Source: Fibrobacteria bacterium AD312
GTDB taxonomy: Bacteria > Fibrobacterota > Fibrobacteria > Fibrobacterales > Fibrobacteraceae
Direction: 5' to 3'
DNA: 64,000 bases
Assembly (NCBI GenBank): GCA_001462345.1
Contig: LIUM01000023.1
Span: 1 to 64,000 of the forward strand
Below the pieces are notes generated by a model. It worked only from the letters and a program-made list of their open reading frames with translations. It ran no database searches and had not been told where the DNA came from. The position numbers were made by a program, and so were the translations under genes. Shown here in pieces: positions 36,301 to 43,565 of the stretch (positions within the stretch are counted from its first letter, which is position 1; the number at the start of each line of letters is the position of its first letter).

Positions 36301-37734
36301 CATAGAACCAATCGGTTCTGCACCCGTCTTAGCCATTGGCATAAGAATGACATTCAAGTCTTCTGCAGAATATCCAAAACGCTTTTGTTGGATGAGCAAA
36401 TCGGGTGGAACATCGGCTGGATTTATTTCGCTAAAAAGTCCACGTACACTTAACTTATTTTCAGAAATCCAGCGGCGATAAGGTTTGCTACGTGCAACAA
36501 GTGCCTTCATCTCAGCATTTTTTAAGATGCGATGATTTTCAATATCTAGGTAGATGATTTCGCCAGGCTTTAAACGGCCTTTTTCTTCGACTTGGTCATC
36601 GTCAATATCCAAAACGCCTGTCTCAGACGCCATCACGAACAATCCGTTTTTACAGAGAGTATATCGAGCTGGTCGTAGCCCATTACGGTCAAGAATCGCA
36701 CCTGCATTCACTCCATCACTAAACGCGACAGCGGCAGGGCCATCCCACGGTTCCATGAGCATAGATTCATATTCAAAAAAACCACGTACATCACGGCCCA
36801 AGTAATGCTTTTCTCCCCAGGCTTGTGGCATCATCATCAGCATTGCGTGCGGAAGCGTGCGTCCAGCAGTAACCAAAAGTTCAAACATGTTATCTAGGCA
36901 GGCGGAATCACTTTGACCTGCAGAAATAAGAGGCAAACACTTCTTCAAATCGTCACCAATGCGATCGCTTTTCAGGTATGGTTCACGAGCCTTTAGGCTA
37001 TTCAAATTTCCACGAAGGGTGTTGATTTCACCATTGTGCGCTAAAAATCGAAACGGATGCGCCAATGGCCAAGTAGGAAAAGTGTTTGTGGAATAGCGCT
37101 GATGAACAAGAGCTATGGGACTTTCAAAATCTTTGTCTTGTAAGTCCTTGTAAAACGGTTCAATTTGAGTGGCGAGGAGTAACCCCTTATAAACTATAGA
37201 CTTCGAACTACAAGAACAAACGTAAAGATTCTCGATCGATTTTTCAATTTCTCGACGAATCACAAACAGCTTAATTTCAAAGTCTTCTTGACTTTTCAAA
37301 GCAGAACCGTCAAAGAAAAATTGTCGAATATACGGAAGAGTCTCACGAGCCGTGTTCCCAATTCCAGACGGATCAATAGGAACCTTACGAATGTTTAGAA
37401 TTGGAGCACCTTCTGCAGCGGCAATCTTTTCAATTTCTTTATCGGCAAAATCTTCCGCAACTGTATTTTCAACAAAGATCATCGCCACGCCATAGCATTT
37501 TGGAAGGTTCTCATTAATTTTACGGAAGAACTTATCTGGCATCGAGAATAATAGACCCGCGCCGTCACCAGTTTCAGGGTCCCCTCCGACGGCTCCACGA
37601 TGAATGAGACGTTTTAAAACATTTATTCCTTGGACGACGATTTCATGCGATGCCACATTATTAATATTAGCGATTAAGCCGACACCACAGGCATCATGTT
37701 CGTTGGCTGGATTATAAAGAGCTTTTGCTTGCAT
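33313..37734 (-). CDS. gltB: Glutamate synthase large subunit
   Basis: 1473 aa, full length. Makes two glutamates from glutamine and 2-oxoglutarate. N-terminal glutaminase with the catalytic Cys in DACGVGL (the leader of 15 or so residues is normally cleaved), central domain, FMN domain (QMAQGAKPGEGGQLPAHKV-type segment, SGHDGGTGASPLTSIKHAG), 3Fe-4S ligands RRCHTNQCPMGLA, and the C-terminal beta-helix (GGKIIVHPS, GRVVVLG). Leads the operon gltB-gltD-dapF-dapL-activator behind a sigma-54 promoter (37766-37782). AAGGA 7-8 nt before the ATG. Confidence 0.97.
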   Translation of the reverse strand: MQAKALYNPANEHDACGVGLIANINNVASHEIVVQGINVLKRLIHRGAVGGDPETGDGAGLLFSMPDKFFRKINENLPKCYGVAMIFVENTVAEDFADKEIEKIAAAEGAPILNIRKVPIDPSGIGNTARETLPYIRQFFFDGSALKSQEDFEIKLFVIRREIEKSIENLYVCSCSSKSIVYKGLLLATQIEPFYKDLQDKDFESPIALVHQRYSTNTFPTWPLAHPFRFLAHNGEINTLRGNLNSLKAREPYLKSDRIGDDLKKCLPLISAGQSDSACLDNMFELLVTAGRTLPHAMLMMMPQAWGEKHYLGRDVRGFFEYESMLMEPWDGPAAVAFSDGVNAGAILDRNGLRPARYTLCKNGLFVMASETGVLDIDDDQVEEKGRLKPGEIIYLDIENHRILKNAEMKALVARSKPYRRWISENKLSVRGLFSEINPADVPPDLLIQQKRFGYSAEDLNVILMPMAKTGAEPIGSMGNDAALAVLSDKPQPLFNYFKQLFAQVTNPPIDPIREELVMSLTTYIGNHGNILEETPEQAHLIKIPRPVVTEDEIRRFENIGDKSFKAKVLKMLFPIGGNGSVLEESLQKLANDAVRAVQDGFNIIVLSDKNVDWGYVPMPSLLATACVNRTLVEAGLRPEIGLIVQSGEVREVMHFALLLGYGATVINPYLALESISNMCHKGELDVDSVTAAANYIKAVDKGLLKIMSKMGISTLRSYRSAQIFEAVGLNHVIVEKYFSGTASRIEGIGLNEMATEVDARNQIAFADASLELKEGGQYRYRKEGENHLWTPQSLAAFRQAVQLSDYEKFKTYSKLIDDQSEHLATLRGLFKFKETKPIDISEVESREEIVKRFVSGAMSLGSLSPEAHECIAIAMNSIGAMSNCGEGGEDPDRNIPGPNGENRSSAIRQIASGRFGVTIDYLRKAKDLQIKMAQGAKPGEGGQLPAHKVNEFVARVRHSTPNVSLISPPPHHDIYSIEDLAQLIFDLHNANPKARVSVKLVSEVGVGTIAAGVAKAHAESILISGHDGGTGASPLTSIKHAGLPWELGIAEAEQTLVLNNLRNRVKLQVDGQLKTGRDVVIAALLGADEFGFATNLLVALGCIMDRRCHTNQCPMGLATQDEKLRKHFKGKPEYIKNFLFFIADEVREILASLGLKSLHEACGRSDLLDVNRAIDFYKAKNLDFSKIFQVVEGSKSFDENFVSEELVNFDRREILPFVQDTLKTGKPIEISAMIHNIDRTVGTETSGYVNDFYGAKGLPEDTIKIHLQGVAGQSFGAFLAPGITLDLEGEANDFLAKGLSGGKIIVHPSHNATFKAEDNVIAGNVIGYGGTSGKVFINGLAGERFGIRNSGMLLVSEGVGDHGCEYMTGGRVVVLGRVGVNFAAGMTGGFAYVYDETGHFDLSCNVDSVDLESVLPESDSEHELLDIIYQHIEATDSAKAKNIIANWNDARPKFVKVFPVDYRNALAMGTQK

Positions 37735-37765
37735 TCTATTTCCTTTTTTAATTCATGAAATAGAT

Positions 37766-37782
37766 TGCAAAAAGTATGCCAA
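37766..37782 (-). promoter_or_regulatory. Sigma-54 promoter of the gltB operon
   Basis: On the minus strand TTGGCATACTTTTTGCA, with GG and GC 10 nt apart. The start point would be near 37755, about 20 nt before the gltB ATG. Confidence 0.85.
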
Positions 37783-37907
37783 AAAATGAAAAATTGTACA
37801 GTAAATATTACAAGTTGTGAAATACTTTTCATTTTCGGCATAATTTGAATGAATTATACGTATTTGTTTTTGAAAGTTTAATTTTTTAAAAATCAAATCA
37901 ATAAGCT

Positions 37908-37954
37908 TTTCATTTTTTTGTAAAACAATATATTTCTTTTACATTTTTTGAAAA
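37908..37954. promoter_or_regulatory. Probable enhancer pair between gltB and glnN
   Basis: Two imperfect copies of TTTACA-N5-TGTAAA: TTTCAT-N5-TGTAAA (37908-37924) and TTTACA-N5-TGAAAA (37938-37954), exactly 30 bp apart. They are 62 bp upstream of the glnN -24 element and about 126 bp from the gltB one, so one pair could serve both divergent sigma-54 promoters. Same motif and spacing as upstream of pyrG. The rest of the 37735-38064 gap is AT-rich and empty. Confidence 0.55.
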
Positions 37955-38013
37955 ACAATATTTTAAAAATAAATGATCGACTATGATTTAAGGGGAAAAT
38001 GACAATGATAGCA

Positions 38014-38030
38014 TTGGCACGATTATTGCA
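38014..38030 (+). promoter_or_regulatory. Sigma-54 promoter of the type III glutamine synthetase gene
   Basis: TTGGCACGATTATTGCA, a full match to the TGGCAC-N5-TTGCA consensus. 34 nt upstream of the ATG. Confidence 0.92.
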
Positions 38031-38064
38031 AAAGCTCATGTTAAATTCACAATAGGAGTTATCC

Positions 38065-40185
38065 ATGAGCAACGAATACAGAATGAATGCGATTAAGAGA
38101 ATCACTGAGGAACCTGTTAGCAGTTTTATGCCAGCAGCAACCGCCTATATTGGCTTTTACGGTGAAGATTCTTTCAATACAGAAACGATGAAAGCCTACC
38201 TTCCGAAGGATGTTTCCAAAAAACTATTCGCCACCATTGAGAATGGCGCGACACTAGACCCAGATATCGCAAAAGATGTTGCTCATGCCATGAAAAAGTG
38301 GGCCATGGATCGTGGAGCCACTCATTATACACACTGGTTTCAACCACTAACTGGTTCTACCGCTGAAAAACATGATAGTTTTCTAGAACCCGATGGCGAC
38401 AAAGCCATTATGGCATTTAGCGATAAAAACCTAATTATGGGCGAACCAGACGCCTCTAGTTTCCCTTCGGGTGGACTCAGGTCCACATTTGAGGCTCGCG
38501 GTTACACAGCATGGGACCCAACTTCCCCTGCTTTTATCAAACGTCATGGAAACGGAGCAACTCTTTGCATTCCAACAGCTTTTTGCAGCTATACTAGCGA
38601 AGCACTTGATATGAAGACTCCGCTTTTACGCAGTTTACAGGCCCTGCAAAAATCAACTCGACGCTTGATGAATATATTTGAAATTCCAGAAGAAAAGCTT
38701 ACTGTTACCCTTGGTGCCGAACAAGAATACTTTCTCATTGATAAGCACTTTTATTTGCAGCGTCCAGATTTATACCAAGCTGGTAGAACACTCTTTGGCG
38801 CACCTCCTGCAAAGCACCAACAAATGGAAGACCATTACTTCGGAAGCATTCCCACACGGATACTGAATTTTATGAATGACGTGGAAAAGGAACTTTGGAG
38901 ATTAGGAATTCCTGCAAAAACGCGCCATAATGAGGTAGCTCCAGCTCAATTTGAACTTGCACCAATGTTTGAAAATGTAAACCTTGCTTGCGATCATAAT
39001 ATGCAAATCATGGAAATTTTACGCCAAGTGGCCGACCGTCATGGGCTTGTTTGTCTATTGCATGAAAAGCCTTTTGCAGGAATTAACGGATCGGGCAAAC
39101 ACAACAACTGGAGCCTTTCCTACGGTAAAACAAACCTTCTCAATCCAGGAAAGGATCCACACGAGAATGCTATCTTCCTCACAACTCTCTGTGCTTTGAT
39201 TTTTGCCGTGGATTCACATCCAGACCTTCTTCGTATGGCTGTTTCTGGAGCTGGTAACGACCATCGTCTCGGTGCCAATGAAGCGCCTCCAGCGATTATT
39301 TCTATGTATTTAGGTGATCAGCTTACTGACGTTATCGAACAGCTTGAAAATGGAGTTCCTAAATCAAGCAAACAGGCAGGAACGATGCGGATCGGAGTTG
39401 ATTTATTGCCATCCCTTCCTCGTGATGCCACTGATAGAAATCGCACGTCGCCATTTGCTTTTACAGGAAATAAGTTCGAATTTCGTGCACCTGGTTCGAG
39501 TCAAAGCTGCTCTGAGCCAAATGTTATCCTTAACACGATTGTCGCTGAAGCATTCGATAAAATTTCAGATGAACTAGAAAAGATTCCGTACGACAAATTT
39601 CATGATGGATTACAAAAGCTTCTACAAAATATTGTGAAGGAACATAAAAAGGTTATTTTCAATGGAAATGGTTACACTGAAGAATGGGTTCTTGAAGCAA
39701 AAAAGCGTGGCCTTCCAAACATCCACACCACTATGGAAGCTCTCCAGGCTCTTGTGAAAAAAGAAAATGTAATGCTTTTTGAAAAATATGGTGTGTTGAA
39801 TCATAGAGAACTAACATCTCGTTACGAAGTGAATATGGAGGAATATCACAAACGTATCCATATTGAAGGTGAAATTGCCCGTGACATGGCGAAGAACATC
39901 ATACTTCCAGAAGCTGTAGGGGCATATTCCAAAGCTCTCAAGGTAAACGAAATGGCTCTTAACCAAGGACTTCCTGGGGTTGATTCTTACGCGAAAACAC
40001 TTGGTGAAGGGATAAAAAAATTACTAGGATCCATCGAAATCATGGAAAAAGCTCTTCTCAGTAAGCATGAAGAGATTATTAGGGCGATGGACGATATGCG
40101 CGTAATCGTTGATTCGTTAGAGCAAATCGTTCCAGACGGAGAGTGGCCTCTTCCAAAATACCGTGAAATGTTATTTGTATACTAA
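38065..40185 (+). CDS. glnN: Glutamine synthetase type III
   Basis: 706 aa, the size of GSIII (about 700-730) rather than GSI (470). ATP-dependent glutamine formation from glutamate and ammonium. Seen: FPSGGLRSTFEARGYTAWDPTSPAF (GSIII signature), LGAEQEYFLID (metal Glu), RHNEVAPAQFELAPMFEN, GSGKHNNWSLS (metal His), and the type III insert FTGNKFEFRAPGSSQS. AGGAG 7 nt before the ATG. Faces gltB across a shared control region, so the GS-GOGAT pair is jointly controlled. A terminator follows at 40211-40250. Confidence 0.95.
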   Translation: MSNEYRMNAIKRITEEPVSSFMPAATAYIGFYGEDSFNTETMKAYLPKDVSKKLFATIENGATLDPDIAKDVAHAMKKWAMDRGATHYTHWFQPLTGSTAEKHDSFLEPDGDKAIMAFSDKNLIMGEPDASSFPSGGLRSTFEARGYTAWDPTSPAFIKRHGNGATLCIPTAFCSYTSEALDMKTPLLRSLQALQKSTRRLMNIFEIPEEKLTVTLGAEQEYFLIDKHFYLQRPDLYQAGRTLFGAPPAKHQQMEDHYFGSIPTRILNFMNDVEKELWRLGIPAKTRHNEVAPAQFELAPMFENVNLACDHNMQIMEILRQVADRHGLVCLLHEKPFAGINGSGKHNNWSLSYGKTNLLNPGKDPHENAIFLTTLCALIFAVDSHPDLLRMAVSGAGNDHRLGANEAPPAIISMYLGDQLTDVIEQLENGVPKSSKQAGTMRIGVDLLPSLPRDATDRNRTSPFAFTGNKFEFRAPGSSQSCSEPNVILNTIVAEAFDKISDELEKIPYDKFHDGLQKLLQNIVKEHKKVIFNGNGYTEEWVLEAKKRGLPNIHTTMEALQALVKKENVMLFEKYGVLNHRELTSRYEVNMEEYHKRIHIEGEIARDMAKNIILPEAVGAYSKALKVNEMALNQGLPGVDSYAKTLGEGIKKLLGSIEIMEKALLSKHEEIIRAMDDMRVIVDSLEQIVPDGEWPLPKYREMLFVY

Positions 40186-40210
40186 AAGCTTCTTTAGAAT
40201 AACCTCATAA

Positions 40211-40250
40211 AAAAAAGAATCTTAATCCGAAAGGGTTAAGATTCTTTTTT
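40211..40250. terminator. Terminator of glnN
   Basis: Perfect 15-bp stem AAAAAAGAATCTTAA with its complement, 10-nt loop, T-run within the right arm. Confidence 0.9.
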
Positions 40251-40287
40251 GAAATAAAATGATAAAAACTCTAATTATTGTCTTTTC

Positions 40288-40304
40288 TTTACATTTTTTG
40301 TAAA
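40288..40304. promoter_or_regulatory. Enhancer-like palindrome 1 of pyrG
   Basis: Perfect TTTACA-TTTTT-TGTAAA, 84 bp upstream of the pyrG -24 element: typical enhancer distance for a sigma-54 activator. Confidence 0.6.
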
Positions 40305-40317
40305 ACAAAAGGCGTTT

Positions 40318-40334
40318 TTTACACTTTCTGTAAA
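40318..40334. promoter_or_regulatory. Enhancer-like palindrome 2 of pyrG
   Basis: Perfect TTTACA-CTTTC-TGTAAA, exactly 30 bp from palindrome 1. Confidence 0.6.
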
Positions 40335-40385
40335 GCAAATTCTTATCCTAATGATAAAAAATCTTGAAAATCACATTGTTTTTGT

Positions 40386-40402
40386 TTGGCACAGTTGTTG
40401 CA
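40386..40402 (+). promoter_or_regulatory. Sigma-54 promoter of pyrG
   Basis: TTGGCACAGTTGTTGCA, full consensus. The start point would lie near 40413. An imperfect third palindrome (AATACA-N5-TGTAAA, 40418-40434) sits just downstream, next to the ribosome site. Confidence 0.92.
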
Positions 40403-40447
40403 AATACTCTTTGATAAAATACAGAATTTGTAAAACAAGGTAGAATT

Positions 40448-42118
40448 ATGGCTCTAAAGTACAAGTATAACGGTAAAACAAAGTTCATTATTGTCACTGG
40501 GGGCGTTATTTCTGGACTTGGGAAGGGAGTAGCGGCAGCGTCCATTGGGGCGCTGCTTTCTTCTAAAATGAAGGTTGTGCCAATCAAGTGCGATGGTTAT
40601 TTAAATACAGATCCAGGCACCATGAACCCCACAGAACACGGTGAAGTGTTCGTACTTGACGATGGCGGTGAATGTGACATGGATTTTGGACACTACGAAC
40701 GATTTTTAAATGTGACTGCAAAGAAAGATTGGAGCCTCACCATGGGGCGCATTTTCAAAATGATTTTGGAGAAGGAACGCCGTGGCGACTACCTCGGACA
40801 CACAGTGCAGTTCATTCCTCATGTGACGGACTTAATCAAAGAACAGTTCTACCGCATCGCAGACCAAGAAAAGGCAGACGTAGTTCTAATTGAAATTGGC
40901 GGTACCATTGGTGACTTAGAAAATCAATTCTACATAGAGGCCACTCGTCAATTGAGTCACGAAGTCGGTAATCATAACTCCGTATTTGTACACCTCACCT
41001 ACGTACCAATTCCATCTGGCGTAAACGAACAAAAGTCCAAACCTACGCAGATGTCTGTACGTGACTTGAATAGACTTGGTATCTATCCAGAAATAGTTAT
41101 CTGTCGTTGCGAAGAATATATTAAGTCCCATCTTAAGGAAAAAATTGGTCTTTTCTGTAATTTGCCTGCCGATCATGTAATCTCAGGTGTAGACGTGCAA
41201 CACGTTTACGAATGCCCCCTAGTGTTTGATGCTGAAGGTATTTCAGAAATTCTTTCAAAAACTCTAAGTATTTATGCTCCTCCAAAACTTGAACAATGGA
41301 GTAAACTCGTAGAAGCACTCAAAAGAAATCAGGTAAACCCTCGTAAGACTTTGACAGTAGCCATTTGTGGTAAGTACCTTGCACTTGAAGATTCTTATGC
41401 GTCGGTAATTGAGGCGATTAGCCATGCATCGGCACACCTTGATCTTTGTACAAAAATACACTGGGTTGATACAGAAAAAATAGAATCAGGAGCTATTTCT
41501 GCTGAAACAGCCCTCAAGGGTGTCTCCGCTGTGATTGTTCCTGGCGGATTTGGGAGTCGAGGGATTGAAGGGAAAATAGAGATTATTCGCTACGTTCGCG
41601 AAAATAAAATTCCATTTTTAGGCATCTGTTACGGTATGCAGCTTTCGGTCGTGGAATTTGCTCGAAATGTGTGTGGTATGAAGGGAGCGGGAACTATTGA
41701 AATGGAAAGCGAGAACAACCATGTTGAATTTCCAGTGATTGATTTATTGCCGAGTCAAAAAAATATTCAAGAAATGGGTGCCACCATGCGTTTGGGTGGC
41801 CATGACGTAATTATTAAGGATTCGAGTCGTGCTGCAGAAATTTATGGATCTCTTGCTATCCGTGAACGATTCCGACACCGTTACGAGGTGAATCCTAAAT
41901 ATGTTCTCCAGATTGAAAAAGGCGATATAAGTGGAGCCAAATCACAAAAGCTCTTTTTTTCTGGAAAAGCGGCAAACGAAGAAATTATGCAAATTATGGA
42001 ACTTTCGGAACACCCATACTTTATGGCATGTCAATTCCATCCTGAATTAAAGTCTTCGTTAATTCACCCTGCTCCATTATTTTTTGGATTATTGAAAGCC
42101 GCCGATGAAAAGAAATAG
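40448..42118 (+). CDS. pyrG: CTP synthase (glutamine-hydrolysing)
   Basis: 556 aa, slightly longer than the usual 540-545. Converts UTP to CTP with glutamine nitrogen. N-terminal amidoligase: VTGGVISGLGKGVAAASIGALL (P-loop), DPGTMNPTEHGEVFVLDDGGE. C-terminal class I glutaminase: PGGFGSRG, FLGICYGMQLSVVEFARN (Cys nucleophile) and CQFHPELKSS (His/Glu). AAGG before the ATG. Sigma-54 control of this nucleotide gene fits a glutamine-sensing role. Confidence 0.96.
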   Translation: MALKYKYNGKTKFIIVTGGVISGLGKGVAAASIGALLSSKMKVVPIKCDGYLNTDPGTMNPTEHGEVFVLDDGGECDMDFGHYERFLNVTAKKDWSLTMGRIFKMILEKERRGDYLGHTVQFIPHVTDLIKEQFYRIADQEKADVVLIEIGGTIGDLENQFYIEATRQLSHEVGNHNSVFVHLTYVPIPSGVNEQKSKPTQMSVRDLNRLGIYPEIVICRCEEYIKSHLKEKIGLFCNLPADHVISGVDVQHVYECPLVFDAEGISEILSKTLSIYAPPKLEQWSKLVEALKRNQVNPRKTLTVAICGKYLALEDSYASVIEAISHASAHLDLCTKIHWVDTEKIESGAISAETALKGVSAVIVPGGFGSRGIEGKIEIIRYVRENKIPFLGICYGMQLSVVEFARNVCGMKGAGTIEMESENNHVEFPVIDLLPSQKNIQEMGATMRLGGHDVIIKDSSRAAEIYGSLAIRERFRHRYEVNPKYVLQIEKGDISGAKSQKLFFSGKAANEEIMQIMELSEHPYFMACQFHPELKSSLIHPAPLFFGLLKAADEKK

Positions 42119-42153
42119 GTTTAAGGTGCTTAAAAAAAAATGAAAAAAAAGCA

Positions 42154-42182
42154 TTATCACAAAGTCCTTTTTATACTATAAT
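42154..42182 (+). promoter_or_regulatory. Sigma-70-type promoter of carAB
   Basis: TTATCA (42154-42159), 17-bp spacer, TATAAT (42177-42182). The same ACTATAATTG core precedes the tRNA-Ser gene at 49340. The start would be near 42189. Confidence 0.6.
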
Positions 42183-42188
42183 TGTGCC

Positions 42189-42443
42189 TATGAAATTGAA
42201 TTTCAGAACACTCAAGGCAAAAATTGCTCGTTCAATTGAAGCGCATAGGACAGATGCCGTTGAAGCGATTTCCTTGAGGAATCAGGGAATCGCATCAAAT
42301 ACTGTTCCCCATTTTCATATTTCAAATTTTATGGCAAAAGCTTCGTGCTTTTGCCTTTTTTTTTACCCTTATTCCATCAGCCGCTTTCATTTGGCAAAAG
42401 GGATTCAAAAAGATTTATTCTTCTATTTAATTAAAGGAAATAT
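42189..42443 (+). ncRNA. Structured carAB leader, probable attenuator
   Basis: A 255-nt untranslated leader. It has a hairpin GCGATTTCC/GGGAATCGC (42265-42273 with 42285-42293) extended by GATG/CATC, and the terminator at 42333-42364. GGCAAAA at 42216-42222 repeats the terminator's left arm and could pair with its right arm as an antiterminator. An 87-codon frame from 42184 has no ribosome site and runs through the terminator; I read it as chance. I could not match it to a known riboswitch (glutamine riboswitch core bases are absent). The ligand is unknown. Confidence 0.6.
42333..42364 (+). terminator. Attenuator terminator in the carAB leader
   Basis: Perfect 9-bp stem GGCAAAAGC/GCTTTTGCC, loop TTCGT, then nine Ts; 80 nt before the carA ATG. 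No gene ends just before it, so it regulates carAB rather than closing another gene. Confidence 0.85.
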
Positions 42444-43565
42444 ATGAACGAAAAATTCAACTGGAGAGCAAAGCGTGAAAGAAATGCTTTTATCGCACTC
42501 GCCGATGGAACTGTATTCCATGGATATGCTTTTGGTAAATTAAAGGATACCGAAGGTGAGGTGGTTTTTAATACAGGTATGGCTGGTTACAAGCAGATTA
42601 TTACGGATCCATCTTACGCAGGGCAATTTGTGGTGTTCACCACGGCGGAAGTCGGTGCGTATGCTACCCATTTTGAAAAGTCCGAATCACGCCAAGTGTT
42701 TTTAAATGGCATTGTCGTAAATTCACTTGATTGGGTTTCCAAAGAATTGAACGAAGAATCTCTTCATCACTTTATGTTAACACAAGATAAGCCAGGTATC
42801 GCTGGCGTTGACACACGTGCTCTCACACTACACCTACGTGAACACGGCGCACAAAAAGCGTACCTGCATGTTGAAGAATCGGAAATGAGCGAAGAAGAGG
42901 GAATCAAAAAGGCGAAGGAATGGATTGGCCTTGATGGTCAAGATTACGCCACCATGGTAAGCGACCCTAATGGTTATGAATTTTCGACCGAAGGAAAGTA
43001 CAAAGTGATTGCCCTTGATTTTGGTATAAAGACGAATATACTTCGTGACCTCCAAAGCCAAGACTTGAAAGTAACCGTAATGCCAATCTCTGCGACATTC
43101 GAACAGATTATGTCAAAAAAGCCAGATGGAGTATTTCTCTCCAATGGTCCAGCTGATCCAAATAGCCTCCTCCAAGTGGTCGCCGTTGTTAAACAGCTAC
43201 TCGGTAAGGTTCCGTTGATGGGCATTTGTCTAGGTAACCAGCTCCTCGGACTTGCTCTCGGTGCAAAAGTAACTAAACTCAAATTTGGCCACCACGGTTG
43301 CAATCATCCAGTAAAGAATCTAAAAAAAGACACTATAGAAATCACGAGCCAGAATCACAATTATGCGATTGAAGCAGACTCGCTCCCACCTGATGTCGAA
43401 GTAACACACATTAATTTAAATGATAACACCGTCGAAGGCATTCGCCACAAAAAACTCTCTGCATTTAGTGTGCAGTACCATCCCGAATCGGCTCCAGGGC
43501 CAAACGATTCATACTACTTGTTTGAAGAATTCAAGAAAATGATTGAGGAGGCTCACCATGCCTAA
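42444..43565 (+). CDS. carA: Carbamoyl-phosphate synthase small subunit
   Basis: 373 aa. Glutaminase subunit delivering ammonia to CarB. Seen: [59 protein letters not shown] (catalytic Cys), and [18 protein letters not shown] before the ATG. Its stop overlaps the carB start by 8 nt. Confidence 0.96.
   Translation: MNEKFNWRAKRERNAFIALADGTVFHGYAFGKLKDTEGEVVFNTGMAGYKQIITDPSYAGQFVVFTTAEVGAYATHFEKSESRQVFLNGIVVNSLDWVSKELNEESLHHFMLTQDKPGIAGVDTRALTLHLREHGAQKAYLHVEESEMSEEEGIKKAKEWIGLDGQDYATMVSDPNGYEFSTEGKYKVIALDFGIKTNILRDLQSQDLKVTVMPISATFEQIMSKKPDGVFLSNGPADPNSLLQVVAVVKQLLGKVPLMGICLGNQLLGLALGAKVTKLKFGHHGCNHPVKNLKKDTIEITSQNHNYAIEADSLPPDVEVTHINLNDNTVEGIRHKKLSAFSVQYHPESAPGPNDSYYLFEEFKKMIEEAHHA

Noticed and set aside
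42189-42330. Glutamine (glnA-type) riboswitch in the carAB leader
   Set aside because: A CGTTCA is present but the conserved GACGGAAGTAGG and CGAAGGAACGC segments are not.
42184-42447. 87-aa coding frame before carA
   Set aside because: No ribosome binding site, the frame runs through the attenuator hairpin and its T-run, and the protein is low-complexity (FFYPYSISRFH).
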